A stretch of 64,000 bases of DNA from Knoellia sp. S7-12 (GTDB lineage: Bacteria > Actinomycetota > Actinomycetes > Actinomycetales > Dermatophilaceae). The position numbers and the translations under genes were made by a program. Of the stretch, positions 16,624 through 26,194 are shown piece by piece; positions within the stretch are counted from its first letter, which is position 1, and each line of letters begins with the position of its first letter. Location: the NCBI RefSeq assembly GCF_040518285.1, contig NZ_CP155449.1, positions 372,001 through 436,000 of the forward strand, read 5' to 3'. The notes under the pieces are model-generated. The model had not been told where the DNA came from and made no database searches. It saw only the letters and a list, made by a program, of their open reading frames with translations.

Positions 16624-18228
16624 TCACGCCCCCCTGGGGATGGCGGCGAGCAGCTCGCGGGTGTAGTCCACCTGGGGTGAGCTGAACAGCGTCTCAGGAG
16701 AACCGGATTCGACGATCCTGCCGTGTTGCATGACGTGGACCTCGTCGGAGATCATCCGGACGACGGCGAGATCGTGGCTGATGAAGAGATAGGCCAACCC
16801 GAGCTCGGACTGCAGCCGGGCGAGCAACTCGAGGATCTGCTGCTGCACGAGCACGTCGAGCGCCGACACCGCCTCGTCGAGGACGACGAGGGCGGGTTCG
16901 AGTGAGAGGGCGCGGGCGATGGCGACGCGCTGTCGCTGCCCACCGGAGAGCTGGTGCGGGTGCCGGTCGGCGACCTCGGCGGGCAGTGCGACCTGTTCGA
17001 GCAGCGCGCCGACGCGCGCCCGTCGCGTCTGCTTCGTCCCGATCCCGTGCACGGCCATGGGTTCGGCGATGCTGCGCCCGACCGTGAAGCGCGGATCGAG
17101 CGACGCGTAGGGGTTCTGGAACACCGGCTGGATCTGGCGCCGCACCGCCTTGAGGGCCCGACGACCCGTGGCGCGCGCCTGGCCGCCGATGAGCACCTCA
17201 CCCGATGTCGGCTCCTCCAGCCCGAGCAGCATGTTGGCGACCGTCGACTTGCCGGAACCCGATTCGCCGACGATCGAGACGGTCCTGCCGCGAGGGATCG
17301 CGAGGCTCACCCCATCAACGGCGGTGTATGCCGTGTGCCCACCTCCGAAGACCTTCACCAGGTCGCGTACTTCCACGAGGGGCGATGGCCTGGCCTCGTC
17401 GAGGGGGGACTCGGAGCTGAGGTCGGGGCGAGGCGTCGCCGTCGTGCCGGGGATGGCCGCGAGGAGGCGCTTCGTGTAGTCGTGCTGCGGAGAGTGCATG
17501 ACCTCGCGAGCAGTGCCGATCTCGACGATCTCGCCCTGCTGCATCACGGCGACGCGATCGGCCCGCTCGGCAGCGAGGGTGAGGTCGTGGGTGATGAGCA
17601 GGACCGCCGTGCCCAGGTCGCCGGTGAGCTCGTCGAGGAGGTCCAGGATCCGGCGCTGGATCGTCACGTCGAGGGCCGAGGTCGGCTCGTCGGCGATGAG
17701 CAGGGCCGGACGGCAGGCCAGCCCGATCGCGATGAGAACGCGCTGGCGCATGCCGCCGGAGAACTCGTGAGGGTATTGCCGGGACCGCTGCTCCGCGTCA
17801 GCGATGCCGACAGCCTCGAGCAGGTCGACAGTGCGCTTGCGGGCATCGGTGGTCGAGGTCCCGTGGACCTCGAGCGCCTCGGCGATCTGGTCTCCGACGC
17901 GCATGACGGGGTTGAGGTTGGTCATCGGGTCCTGCGGGACGAGCCCGATCCCCGCTCCGCGCAGGGCCTGCAGCTCCCGGGGCGCAAGCTCGGCGACGTC
18001 ACGGCCGTCGACCGCGATGCGGCCGGCACTGATCTCGGCCGTGTCGGGCAGGAGCCGGTTGACGGCGGCGGCGGTCGTCGACTTGCCCGACCCGGACTCG
18101 CCGACCAGCGCGAGGGTCTCGCCGCGTGCGATGTCGAACGAGACGCCACGGACGGCCGGTGCCAGACCGCGTCGGGACCGGAAGCCGACGTGCAGGTTGG
18201 CGACACTCAGCGCGGGATGGGTGGTCAT
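16624..18228 (-). CDS. Dual ABC ATPase of a peptide/muropeptide importer (DppD-DppF fusion)
   Basis: A 534-residue protein with two complete ABC ATPase domains (about 1-260 and 275-530). Each has Walker A (GESGSGKST), a signature (LSGGQRQR in the second, FSGGMRQR in the first), Walker B and an H-loop (LLITHDL, LFISHDL). Both domains carry the oligopeptide-family tail. It is the last gene of a minus-strand operon with the binding protein (23005), two permeases and anmK, so it energises uptake of a peptide or cell-wall fragment. Its start overlaps the stop of the fusion gene upstream by four bases. Confidence 0.92.
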   Translation of the reverse strand: MTTHPALSVANLHVGFRSRRGLAPAVRGVSFDIARGETLALVGESGSGKSTTAAAVNRLLPDTAEISAGRIAVDGRDVAELAPRELQALRGAGIGLVPQDPMTNLNPVMRVGDQIAEALEVHGTSTTDARKRTVDLLEAVGIADAEQRSRQYPHEFSGGMRQRVLIAIGLACRPALLIADEPTSALDVTIQRRILDLLDELTGDLGTAVLLITHDLTLAAERADRVAVMQQGEIVEIGTAREVMHSPQHDYTKRLLAAIPGTTATPRPDLSSESPLDEARPSPLVEVRDLVKVFGGGHTAYTAVDGVSLAIPRGRTVSIVGESGSGKSTVANMLLGLEEPTSGEVLIGGQARATGRRALKAVRRQIQPVFQNPYASLDPRFTVGRSIAEPMAVHGIGTKQTRRARVGALLEQVALPAEVADRHPHQLSGGQRQRVAIARALSLEPALVVLDEAVSALDVLVQQQILELLARLQSELGLAYLFISHDLAVVRMISDEVHVMQHGRIVESGSPETLFSSPQVDYTRELLAAIPRGA

Positions 18229-19889
18229 GTGGGCACCTCCGTGCGGTTCGGCAGACTGGAGTCCGAGTCCGAGTCCGAGTCCAAGCCCGTGTGCGAGTCC
18301 GTGTGCGTGGAACGAGAGAGCGGCTCATCGTGGAGCTCGGCCTGGAGGGCGCGTTCCCACAGGCGATCCGTTGGCACCGGTTCGCCGTCATGCAGGTGCC
18401 GGTTCGTGCACATGGCGACGACTGCGGGCGCGGCGTCGAGGCGGACCCCGACGGCCGTTCCCGTGAAGCCGGGGTGCCAGGCGAGCCGCCCGTGGCGGAG
18501 CGGTTTGATGCGGAACCCCAAGCCTTGCAACGCGTCTGGGCCCGGGGTCGTGAACTCCTCGACCTCGTCGTCGCCCCAGAGCCCGTGGCTCGTGTCGAGC
18601 ACGGCCCGCCCCAGCCCCACGAGGTCAGGCACCGTCCCGAACAGGCCGGCGTGACCGGAGACGCCACCCATGGCGTGGAAGGCGTTGGCGTCGTGGACAC
18701 TGCCGCGGATGGGCCCGGGCCGTCGCACGACCACGGGCAGGGCGGGGTCTGGCTCGACGTGAACCGGATAGGGCTCGCCCGTGGCGATCATCCGCTCCTC
18801 CCAGGACTCGTCCAGGGCCGACACGGCGACGGCCTGGTCATCGCCCTGCGCATCGAACCGAGGCCGGTAGTGCAGCCCCAGCCCGAGAGGGTGAATGACC
18901 AGCTCACTGAGTGCGACGTCGAGCGGGTGACCGGTGAGGGCCTCGACGACCGCCCCGAGAGTGATGAAGGACAGATCCGAGTAGGCGAAGGCCGAACCCA
19001 CCGGCCCGCCGCGCGGCAGACGCGGCACCAGGGCGATGACATCGGCCGATCGTCGAGCGACGTGGTGGAAGGGCTGCCAAGGAAGAAGGCCGGCCCGGTG
19101 TTGCAGCAGCTGACGAACGGTCGGGTCCTCACCCGACCACGGGACATGTTGTGAGATCGGGCAATCCAGATCAAGTCGGCCTTGGGACACGAGCGCCATG
19201 AGGGCGCACGTCGTCACCAGCTTCGTCACCGACGCGAGGTCGTGAACCGTGTCGACCTCCATTGGCCCACCCGCGGTGTCCCGTGACCCTGCCGCCCACA
19301 CCCGCGTCCCTTCAGTCGAGTCCGGTGACCAGGACCCCACGACGGCTCCCGCGGGCGGCTGCTCGGCGTCACCGATACAAACCCCGCGGCCCACAAGGAC
19401 GTGCGCGGCACGTCCGGGACGGGTCCTCGTGAGGCGAGTCTCCGGCATACCGAATGCGCTCTCGACGCGCGAGGCGCCGTCCGGCAGCCAGCCGCGTCGG
19501 CCATAGAACGTCCGGGCAGCTGCGTTGTCGGTGAAGAGCCAGAGGTCAGAGCCAGCAACGTCGCCCGCCGCGACCTCCGCTTCGTCGAGCAGGCGGCCGC
19601 CGAGTCCCTGACCCTGGGCTTCGGGATGGACATAGAGCGAGTGCACGGCCAGCCGGTCGGTGTCGACCTCGAAGCGCAGCACTCCTGTCACGACATTGGA
19701 TTCGTCGACCGCGATCACAGTGCTGCCGCGCTCGAGCACACCGTCCCAGAGACGATCGGCATCCGTCCGTGTGAGCCGAGCGAGATCGCGCGCCGGTGCG
19801 AATGCGGCATAGGAGCGGGTCCAACACTCCCAGAAGACGTCGGAGATGCCGGGCAGGTCCGCAGAGGTGGCAGGTCGCAGCGTCGTCAC
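18225..19889 (-). CDS. GNAT acetyltransferase / beta-lactamase-fold serine hydrolase fusion
   Basis: The chosen start is GTG 19889, which overlaps the anmK stop (GTGA) and begins directly with VTTLRPATSADLPG, a normal GNAT N-terminus; the longer frame adds a non-native leader. Residues 1-155 form a GNAT domain (LYVHPEAQGQGLGGRLL is the acetyl-CoA loop). Residues about 185-530 form a class C beta-lactamase-fold domain with SVTK (Ser about 219), YSD (about 302) and a HPGFTG motif replacing K-x-G. This family includes the AmiE/YbbE N-acetylmuramyl-L-alanine amidases of cell-wall recycling. With anmK and a peptide ABC importer next to it, a muropeptide amidase joined to an amino-sugar or amine acetylase is plausible (inference). 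The tail ends in an Asp-Ser repeat. Confidence 0.8.
   Translation of the reverse strand: MTTLRPATSADLPGISDVFWECWTRSYAAFAPARDLARLTRTDADRLWDGVLERGSTVIAVDESNVVTGVLRFEVDTDRLAVHSLYVHPEAQGQGLGGRLLDEAEVAAGDVAGSDLWLFTDNAAARTFYGRRGWLPDGASRVESAFGMPETRLTRTRPGRAAHVLVGRGVCIGDAEQPPAGAVVGSWSPDSTEGTRVWAAGSRDTAGGPMEVDTVHDLASVTKLVTTCALMALVSQGRLDLDCPISQHVPWSGEDPTVRQLLQHRAGLLPWQPFHHVARRSADVIALVPRLPRGGPVGSAFAYSDLSFITLGAVVEALTGHPLDVALSELVIHPLGLGLHYRPRFDAQGDDQAVAVSALDESWEERMIATGEPYPVHVEPDPALPVVVRRPGPIRGSVHDANAFHAMGGVSGHAGLFGTVPDLVGLGRAVLDTSHGLWGDDEVEEFTTPGPDALQGLGFRIKPLRHGRLAWHPGFTGTAVGVRLDAAPAVVAMCTNRHLHDGEPVPTDRLWERALQAELHDEPLSRSTHTDSHTGLDSDSDSDSSLPNRTEVPT
18260..18305. repeat. GAGTCC-type hexanucleotide repeat in the fusion-gene tail
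   Basis: Imperfect tandem copies of GAGTCC encode a Asp-Ser-rich C-terminal tail on the minus strand. The same hexamer recurs in the linker of the unrelated fusion gene at 35342-36835. Confidence 0.6.
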
Positions 19890-21106
19890 GTCACCACCAC
19901 GAAGGCGTGGGGCAGCGAGGTCAAGGGTTCGGGCAGGTGCAGGGGCGTCGCGCCCGGCGTGATCGAGCCCAGCAACCGCGGACCAGAGGCGCCGGTGGCT
20001 GCCGGCACGTTGCCGGGCAGCCCGTGCCATGTCGCCCATCCCATGAGCGCGAACGCGAAGGCCTCCTTGAGGTCCGTGGGAATCCCGAGGTCGGCGGTGG
20101 TCGTGACCTGCACGCCGGGTGCGGCCTCGGCGAGTGCGCGCATGAGCACCGGGTTGTCACACCCGCCGCCAGAGGCGAGGACGCGAGTGACCCCGGTCCG
20201 CAGCAGTTCTCGCCCGACGACCTCGGCCGTGAGGCGGGTCAGGGTGGCGATGAGGTCGGCGTCAGCCAGCTCGCGATCGCCGAGGGCGGCGCGGACGAGG
20301 TCGAGGTGGAAGTACTCCTTGCCCGTGGACTTGGGCGCCGGCAGGTCGTAATAGGGGTCGGCGAGAAGCGTCTCGAGCAGCTCGACGTCAACCGTGCCGC
20401 TCGCCGCGATCGCGCCGCCGACGTCATAACCCTCTGGTGTCAGTCCGCGGTCGGTCACCACTGCGTCGACGAGCGCGTTCGCCGGACCGATGTCGTATGC
20501 CGTGATGCTCGGTCCGGTGCCTGCGTCACCGCCTGCCTCATGGGCGGGAAGGGCGGGCTCGACCCGGGTCAGGTTGGAGATCCCACCCAGGTTGAGCGCG
20601 GCGACGACCTCGGCTGATGCGTGGTCGCCGCTGGCTCCGGCGAGGGCGAGAACATCGAGGAGGGGCACGAGCGGGGCGCCATGTCCCTGCGCCGCAACGT
20701 CCCTGGCCCGCAGATCGCTCACGACCGGGACCCCGAGCCTCTCCGCAATCCAGGCCGGCTGGCCGATCTGCATCGTGCCGAGTGCGTGCCCATCCTCGAC
20801 CCAGTGATAGGTCGTCTGACCGTGGCTCGAGACCGCATCCACCGGACCGAGCTCGTCGACGACCGCAGCCGCCACCACAGCGAAGTGCTGCCCGACGAGG
20901 GTGTCGAGCTGGGTGAGCTCGTGGGCGGTGCATGGCCCCGGCGGCAGGGCGGTGACGAGGCGGGCACGCAGAGCCGGGGGATAGGGCGTCGAGCGCCCGC
21001 CGACGACGCGTGCTTCGAGAACCCCGTCGGAGCGCAGAGTGAACTCGATGACCACGGCGTCCACCGCGTCGAGAGAGGTCCCGGAGATCATCCCGAGCCA
21101 ACGCAT
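19886..21106 (-). CDS. anmK: Anhydro-N-acetylmuramic acid kinase
   Basis: About 406 residues. AnmK phosphorylates and opens 1,6-anhydro-MurNAc to MurNAc-6-P in cell-wall recycling. The N-terminus MRWLGMISGTSLDAVDA is diagnostic, as are SSHGQTTYHW, LNLGGISNLTRV, DIGPANALVDA and LASGGGCDNPVLM. The start at 21106 is chosen because GAAGGCGG lies just upstream; the frame is open to a GTG at 21157, which would overlap the permease gene. It sits between the permease and the GNAT/amidase-like fusion, so the operon as a whole looks like import and breakdown of anhydromuropeptides. Confidence 0.93.
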   Translation of the reverse strand: MRWLGMISGTSLDAVDAVVIEFTLRSDGVLEARVVGGRSTPYPPALRARLVTALPPGPCTAHELTQLDTLVGQHFAVVAAAVVDELGPVDAVSSHGQTTYHWVEDGHALGTMQIGQPAWIAERLGVPVVSDLRARDVAAQGHGAPLVPLLDVLALAGASGDHASAEVVAALNLGGISNLTRVEPALPAHEAGGDAGTGPSITAYDIGPANALVDAVVTDRGLTPEGYDVGGAIAASGTVDVELLETLLADPYYDLPAPKSTGKEYFHLDLVRAALGDRELADADLIATLTRLTAEVVGRELLRTGVTRVLASGGGCDNPVLMRALAEAAPGVQVTTTADLGIPTDLKEAFAFALMGWATWHGLPGNVPAATGASGPRLLGSITPGATPLHLPEPLTSLPHAFVVVT

Positions 21107-21149
21107 CGAATTGCCGCCTTCGACATTCATCTCAGTCATCTCAGACATG

Positions 21150-22034
21150 TCAATCACGTCCCTTGACGTCGAAGGCGTCGCGCAGTCCGTCGCCGAGGAG
21201 GTTGAGCCCGGCCACGAGCAGCACGACGACGATGCCGGGCGCGATCATCGTCCAGTTCGCGATGGAGATGACGTTGCGGGCCTCGAAGATCATCGAGCCG
21301 AGCGAGGGCGCGGGCGGCGGGGCGCCGAGCCCGAGGAACGAGAGCGACGCCTCGGTCAGCACCGCCCATGACAGGGACAGTGCGGTCTGGACGATGACGA
21401 GTCCACTGATGTTGGGCAGCACATGCAGCGCCATCGTGGCCCACGGGTTCTGGCCGGTGCTCACGGCCGCGCGGACGAAGTCCTGTTCACGCAGCGACAG
21501 CACCGGTCCACGCGCCACCCGGAAGAAGATCGGCACATAGACGACCGCGATCGCGAGGGCGACGGTGAACCAGGTGCGGTCGAGCACCGACACCAGGGTC
21601 AGGGCGAGCAGCAACGGTGGGAACGCGAAGAACACGTTGGCCACGCCACCGGCGACAGCGTCCGCCGCGCCCCGGAAGTAGCCGGCGACGACACCGGCAG
21701 CGGTGCCCAGGGCAGCTGACAGGGCGACGGCCACTCCCGCGATGAGCATCGAGTTCGCGAGGCCAGCTGCGACTCGTGAGAAGACGTCGCGACCGAATTG
21801 GTCGGTCCCGAACCAGTGCGCACCCGACGGTCGCTGGAGCCGGTTCGGGGCGTCCTGGGCGATCGGGTCATAGGGCGTGACGCCGAGCCACGCCAGGACG
21901 GCCACGACGAGGAGCGCCGCCATGATGACGAGCCCGATGATGCCCGGCACGGATCGCCGCAACCGGTGCCACGGTCGCGTCGGGGCCGACGTGACGTCGA
22001 CAGTCAGCCCGCTCATGTCGCCGCGCTCGCTCAT
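21150..22034 (-). CDS. Peptide-type ABC permease (DppC-like)
   Basis: A 294-residue inner-membrane permease with about six spans. It has the DppC/OppC N-terminal signature HWFGTDQFGRDVFSRV and the EAA loop region with RAAVSTGQNPWATMALHVLPN. It overlaps the DppB-like gene by four bases and pairs with it to form the translocation channel. Confidence 0.92.
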   Translation of the reverse strand: MSERGDMSGLTVDVTSAPTRPWHRLRRSVPGIIGLVIMAALLVVAVLAWLGVTPYDPIAQDAPNRLQRPSGAHWFGTDQFGRDVFSRVAAGLANSMLIAGVAVALSAALGTAAGVVAGYFRGAADAVAGGVANVFFAFPPLLLALTLVSVLDRTWFTVALAIAVVYVPIFFRVARGPVLSLREQDFVRAAVSTGQNPWATMALHVLPNISGLVIVQTALSLSWAVLTEASLSFLGLGAPPPAPSLGSMIFEARNVISIANWTMIAPGIVVVLLVAGLNLLGDGLRDAFDVKGRD

Positions 22035-23008
22035 GACGCACGCACCCGCGGGTCGACCACGCGATAGGCGAGGTCGGTGATGACGTTGACGAGGACGAAG
22101 GCCAACGCGATGACGAGCACGGTGCTCTGCACGACCGCGTAGTCCTTCTGCTGGATGCCGAGCAGCACCTGACGCCCGATCCCGGGCAGCGAAAAGATCT
22201 GTTCGACCACCACCGCACCACCCAACAGGTAGCCCAGCTGCAGTCCGGTCATCGTGGTCACCGGCAGCAGGGCGTTGCGCAGGACGTGGCGACGCCGCAG
22301 CAGCCGCTCACCGACGCCCTTGGCCCGCGCCGTCCGCACGAAGTCCTCATCGCGCACTGCCAGCACGGCCGTCCGCGTCGTGCGAGCGATCGGTGCGGCG
22401 ATCCCGAAACCCAGCGTCAGCGCGGGCAGAGCCATCTGCTGAAGGTTGAGTGATAGCGAGTCCCAGGGAGCGGCATACGGCTGGCCGTTGGGGTTGAAGC
22501 CGAGTCCGGACGCGGCATAGGTGAGCAGGAAGCTCGCAAGGAGGAACGATGGGATCGACAGTCCCAGCAACGCGATGACCTGGCCCACCCCGTCGCGCCA
22601 CGTGTTGGGCGCAGCAGCGGCAAGCATGCCCACCGGGATGCCGATGAGCAGTGCGATGACGATGGACAGCAGGGCGAGCTCGAGTGTCACGGGCAGAGCC
22701 GACGCCGTCAACGACGCGACGCTCGTGCGTGACCGCACCGAGAAGCCGAGATTGCCCGACAGCAGCTCGTGCAGCCAAGTGAAGAACTGTGTGACGAGCG
22801 GCTGGTCGATGCCGTAGTACGCGCGCAGCGCGGCCTGTTGCGCCGGGGTCAGCGCGGCCGCCTCGGTGCCGAGCGACGCGGTGATCTGGTCACCGGGGAT
22901 CGCGCGCAGCATGATGAAGACGAGCAGCGCGACACCGAAAAGCGTTGCGGCAACGGCCAGCACGCGCCATCCGATGCGGCGGGCCAGTTGGAGGGAGTCC
23001 CGGCTCAC
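22031..23008 (-). CDS. Peptide-type ABC permease (DppB-like)
   Basis: A 325-residue permease starting at GTG 23008, which overlaps the TGA of the binding-protein gene (GTGA). It begins with an amphipathic helix and a first span (RRIGWRVLAVAATLFGVALL), then AIPGDQITASLG and the family's periplasmic loop TPAQQAALRAYYGIDQPL. The EAA loop appears as TARAKGVGERLLRRRHVLRNA. The frame runs on upstream but only as a shadow of the binding-protein gene. Confidence 0.92.
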   Translation of the reverse strand: MSRDSLQLARRIGWRVLAVAATLFGVALLVFIMLRAIPGDQITASLGTEAAALTPAQQAALRAYYGIDQPLVTQFFTWLHELLSGNLGFSVRSRTSVASLTASALPVTLELALLSIVIALLIGIPVGMLAAAAPNTWRDGVGQVIALLGLSIPSFLLASFLLTYAASGLGFNPNGQPYAAPWDSLSLNLQQMALPALTLGFGIAAPIARTTRTAVLAVRDEDFVRTARAKGVGERLLRRRHVLRNALLPVTTMTGLQLGYLLGGAVVVEQIFSLPGIGRQVLLGIQQKDYAVVQSTVLVIALAFVLVNVITDLAYRVVDPRVRAS

Positions 23009-24582
23009 TGGATGGTCGTGGTGCGCAGCGACTGCAGGCTGCTGTTGGCCATGGGGGTGAAGCCGGCGACCTTGGTCGACGCGACCGTGTAGGTGTTGCC
23101 GGTGAACAGCCACACCCATGCGGCGTTGTCCTCGAGATGCTTCGAGACCTGCGCATAGATGTCCTTGCGCTTGCCCTCGTCGGACGTCGCCTTGCCCTGC
23201 GCAAAGAGCGCGTCGAGCTCGGGCGAGGAGTAGCCGGCGACTTTCTGGAGGTTGCCCGCGCTCGTGAAGTAGCGGCCATACATCGTGTCGGGGTCCGGGC
23301 GACCACCGTTGAGGGCGACGGCTGCCTCGAAGTCGCCGGCGACCCAACGCTTGACGAAGGCGGCGATGTCGAGCACCTCGAGATCAAGCGTGATGCCTGA
23401 CTCGGCGAGCTGGGACTTGAGGTTCTGGGCCTCGTTGACCGACGTGGCGTACTCGCCCTGGCTGACGATCGTCTTGATGGTGAGGGCGCTCTTGCCGGCC
23501 TTGCTGAGGAGGTCCTTGGACTTCGCGACGTCGCGCTTGGGGCACGGGCGGGCGCCGGCGTCCGACGTGAACTCCGGTGCCGTGATCGGGCCGGTCACCT
23601 CACCTTCGCCGTAGGCCGCGGTGTCGAGGACCTGCTGCCGATCGATCGCGCACGAGATGGCCAGCCGGACGTTGACGTCCTTGAGGGCAGGGTTCGTCGT
23701 GCTCGTGGCCTTGAGCTGGAGCGCGTGATAGCTCAGCTGCTTGGTCTTGGTGACGGTGAGGTCGCCACCTTCTGCGGTCTGGGCGACGAGCGGGTCGTTG
23801 ATGCCGGCGAGGTGGACGTTGCCGGACTTGAGTGCCGTGACGATGGCGTTCTCGTCGGGCATGACCCGGAACTCGACGCCGTCGAGCAGTGCCTTGTCGC
23901 CCCAGTAGGCGTCGTTGCGCTTGAGCTTCACGGACTGCGACGGAGTGCGGCTCTCGAAGGTGAAGGCGCCGGTGCCGTTCGGGGTCGTCTCGAGGGCGGT
24001 CATGGTGGCGGGGGTGGCGGCCTCGGCCGGGAGCATCGCCATGTTGACGCTGGCCAGTCCCGAGGGCAGGGCCGCGTCGGGTGCCGAGAGGGTCAGCTTG
24101 ACGGTGGCGGGGTCGACGACCGCGACATCGGTGACGTTGGCGAGGGCGCTGCGGGCGACGGCCGCCGTCTTCTCGTCGCGGATGGCGTCGAGCGAGAACT
24201 TCGCATCGGTCGCGTCGAAGTCGCTGCCGTCGGTGAACTTCACACCCTTGCGCAGGGTGAGGGTGAGCGACTTCCCATCGGCGGCAGGCTCCCACTTCTC
24301 GGCAAGGCCGGGGACGGTGCCGAGGTCCTTGTCGTAGTCGGTGAGGGTTCCGTAGATGTTGCCGAGGACGTTGACGGCCTGGAACTGGGTCGCCTTCCAC
24401 GGCATGAGCGTGTCGGGGTCACTCGTCATCGCGACCACCGCCGTGCCGCCGCCCTTGCCGGGTTCCGTCTTGACGTCGGGGGCGGTGCCGGCGCCGCTCG
24501 AGCAGGCGCTCACGAACACCAACGAGCCGGCTGCGACAGCCGCGAGGCTCTGAGGAACGGACGGGCGGGGCGTGCGGATCAT
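23005..24582 (-). CDS. Family 5 ABC substrate-binding lipoprotein (peptide/muropeptide)
   Basis: A 525-residue extracytoplasmic binding protein, first gene of the importer operon. A lipoprotein signal peptide ends in the lipobox VSAC (Cys about residue 27), and the family 5 (DppA/OppA/MppA) core follows: TAVVAMTSDPDTLMPW, LAEKWEPAADGKSLTLTLRKG, KFTDGSDFDATDAKFSLD. Such proteins bind di- and oligopeptides, nickel or muropeptides. Given anmK downstream, a murein tripeptide or anhydromuropeptide ligand is plausible but not shown. Confidence 0.9.
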   Translation of the reverse strand: MIRTPRPSVPQSLAAVAAGSLVFVSACSSGAGTAPDVKTEPGKGGGTAVVAMTSDPDTLMPWKATQFQAVNVLGNIYGTLTDYDKDLGTVPGLAEKWEPAADGKSLTLTLRKGVKFTDGSDFDATDAKFSLDAIRDEKTAAVARSALANVTDVAVVDPATVKLTLSAPDAALPSGLASVNMAMLPAEAATPATMTALETTPNGTGAFTFESRTPSQSVKLKRNDAYWGDKALLDGVEFRVMPDENAIVTALKSGNVHLAGINDPLVAQTAEGGDLTVTKTKQLSYHALQLKATSTTNPALKDVNVRLAISCAIDRQQVLDTAAYGEGEVTGPITAPEFTSDAGARPCPKRDVAKSKDLLSKAGKSALTIKTIVSQGEYATSVNEAQNLKSQLAESGITLDLEVLDIAAFVKRWVAGDFEAAVALNGGRPDPDTMYGRYFTSAGNLQKVAGYSSPELDALFAQGKATSDEGKRKDIYAQVSKHLEDNAAWVWLFTGNTYTVASTKVAGFTPMANSSLQSLRTTTIQ

Positions 24583-24663
24583 CGGCGATCTCCTGGGTGC
24601 TAGGTGATCGGAGAAACTCTACAACTCTGTATGCCGTGACGGAAGTTTTTTCCACATTCGTCT

Positions 24664-24752
24664 CGTCCCCAACTCGCCAATTCCCCTCTTCCGGGACACG
24701 ACACGCCGTGTGTGTCGCGTCCCGGAGGGGAGGAATTGGCGAGTTAGGGACG
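24664..24752 (-). terminator. Very long inverted repeat at the end of the MFS gene
   Basis: Two arms of about 43 bases (24664-24706 and 24710-24752) are nearly complementary: GTCCC-AACTCGCCAATTCC and CCGGGAC-CGACAC blocks with few mismatches. The right arm includes the stop codon of the MFS gene at 24744, so its mRNA would end in a large hairpin. A terminator or a mobile REP-like sequence are both possible. Confidence 0.65.
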
Positions 24753-26171
24753 GGGGTGGGTCGTCTTGGCGAGGCCGAACCAGCTCACGACGCCGCCGAC
24801 CGTCAGGAGGGCCGCGCAGATGACCATCGAGGCGCGGAAGCCCGACGTCATCGCCGACGCGTCCTGGTAGTCGTCACCCGACAACCCGACCAGAGCTGGC
24901 AGCGCAGCCACGGCCAGAAGCGAGCCCGCACGAGCGACGGCGTTGTTCACGCCACTGGCCACACCGGCATACCGGTCGGGCGCAGCCGCGAGCACGGTTG
25001 AGGTGAGTGGGGAGACGAGGAGCGCAAGGCCGAGCGCAAAGATGACGAGACCAGGCAGCACGGTCCACCACGTGGCATCGCGTCCGACCGGAAGGAGGAG
25101 CAGCACGCCCACGGCGCAGACGAGCGGCCCGACGGCCATGGGGATGCGTGGCCCGATGCGTGCCGAGAGCTGGGACGCCCGCGACGACAGCAGCATGAGC
25201 GCCACCGTTGCCGGCAAGCCGGTGAGTCCGGCGGACAGGGCCGACCAGCCGGCTGAGACCTGGAGCTGCAGGACGAGGATGAAGAAGACGACGCCGAGCG
25301 CGCCATAGACGACGAACGTCATCGCGTTGGCCGCCGAGAAGACCCGGTCACCAAACAGCGAGAGCTGCACCAGCGGTGAGCGGGAGCGCGTTTCGACGAC
25401 GACGAATCCGACGGCTGCTGCCACAGCCAGGGCGCCCACGGCCACGAGCAGCCCCTGGCTCATCGTCGCCGACGCGGTGAGGGCATAGGTCAGGGCGCCG
25501 AGGGAGACGACAGTCAGCCCTGCGCCGAGGAGGTCGAACCCGTGCCCCGAGCCCTCAGCGCGTGGCGTGGTGTCACGTGTTTCCGGTGTGGCCCACAGCG
25601 TGAGCGCGATGACGCCGACACACAGCGGCACGTTGATCGCGAAGATCCAGCGCCAGCCGCCGTTGTCGACCAGCCACCCGCCGACGAACGGACCGATCGC
25701 GGCGGCGATCCCGGACATTCCGGCCCACGTGCCGATCGCTGCAGCTCGGTCCTCGCGACGGAAGACGGACTGGATGATGGCCAGCCCTCCGGGCGTCAAC
25801 AACGCGGCACCGATGCCTTGGAGGACGCGGGTCGCGATGAGCTGACCAGGTGTCTGGGCCACGGCACAGAGCGCGCTCGCGACGAGAAACCACACCATGC
25901 CCCAGAGATAGATCGCTCGACGGCCGAACCGGTCACCGAGCGCGCCGCCGACGAGGACGAGCGAGGCCAACGCCAGCATGTAGCCATTGATGACCCACTG
26001 CAGCTGCTCGAGCGATGCGTCGAGCTCGGTGCCGATGGTGCGCAGCGCGACGTTGACGACCGAGCCGTCGAGGATCGCGATGCCCGACCCGAGGGTGACG
26101 GCCGTGAGGGTGAGGCGGCCGCGGGTGGAATCGCGGGAGAGGAGTTCGGTCACATGTCCCATTGTGGTCAT
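24744..26171 (-). CDS. MFS transporter, DHA2 family
   Basis: About 475 residues with 14 membrane spans. The first carries LGSGIAILDGSVVNVALRTIG, followed by motif A (GGALGDRFGRRAIYLWG) and a motif C-like GMSGIAAAIGPFVGGWLVD. The start at ATG 26171 is chosen; the frame continues upstream through a tandem repeat with valine/serine/alanine-rich residues that do not look like a transporter N-terminus. Substrate unknown, probably drugs or other amphiphiles. It is monocistronic on the minus strand and ends inside a long hairpin. Confidence 0.88.
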   Translation of the reverse strand: MTTMGHVTELLSRDSTRGRLTLTAVTLGSGIAILDGSVVNVALRTIGTELDASLEQLQWVINGYMLALASLVLVGGALGDRFGRRAIYLWGMVWFLVASALCAVAQTPGQLIATRVLQGIGAALLTPGGLAIIQSVFRREDRAAAIGTWAGMSGIAAAIGPFVGGWLVDNGGWRWIFAINVPLCVGVIALTLWATPETRDTTPRAEGSGHGFDLLGAGLTVVSLGALTYALTASATMSQGLLVAVGALAVAAAVGFVVVETRSRSPLVQLSLFGDRVFSAANAMTFVVYGALGVVFFILVLQLQVSAGWSALSAGLTGLPATVALMLLSSRASQLSARIGPRIPMAVGPLVCAVGVLLLLPVGRDATWWTVLPGLVIFALGLALLVSPLTSTVLAAAPDRYAGVASGVNNAVARAGSLLAVAALPALVGLSGDDYQDASAMTSGFRASMVICAALLTVGGVVSWFGLAKTTHPRP

Positions 26172-26194
26172 GTCCGTCCGCCAGACGCAGGGGG

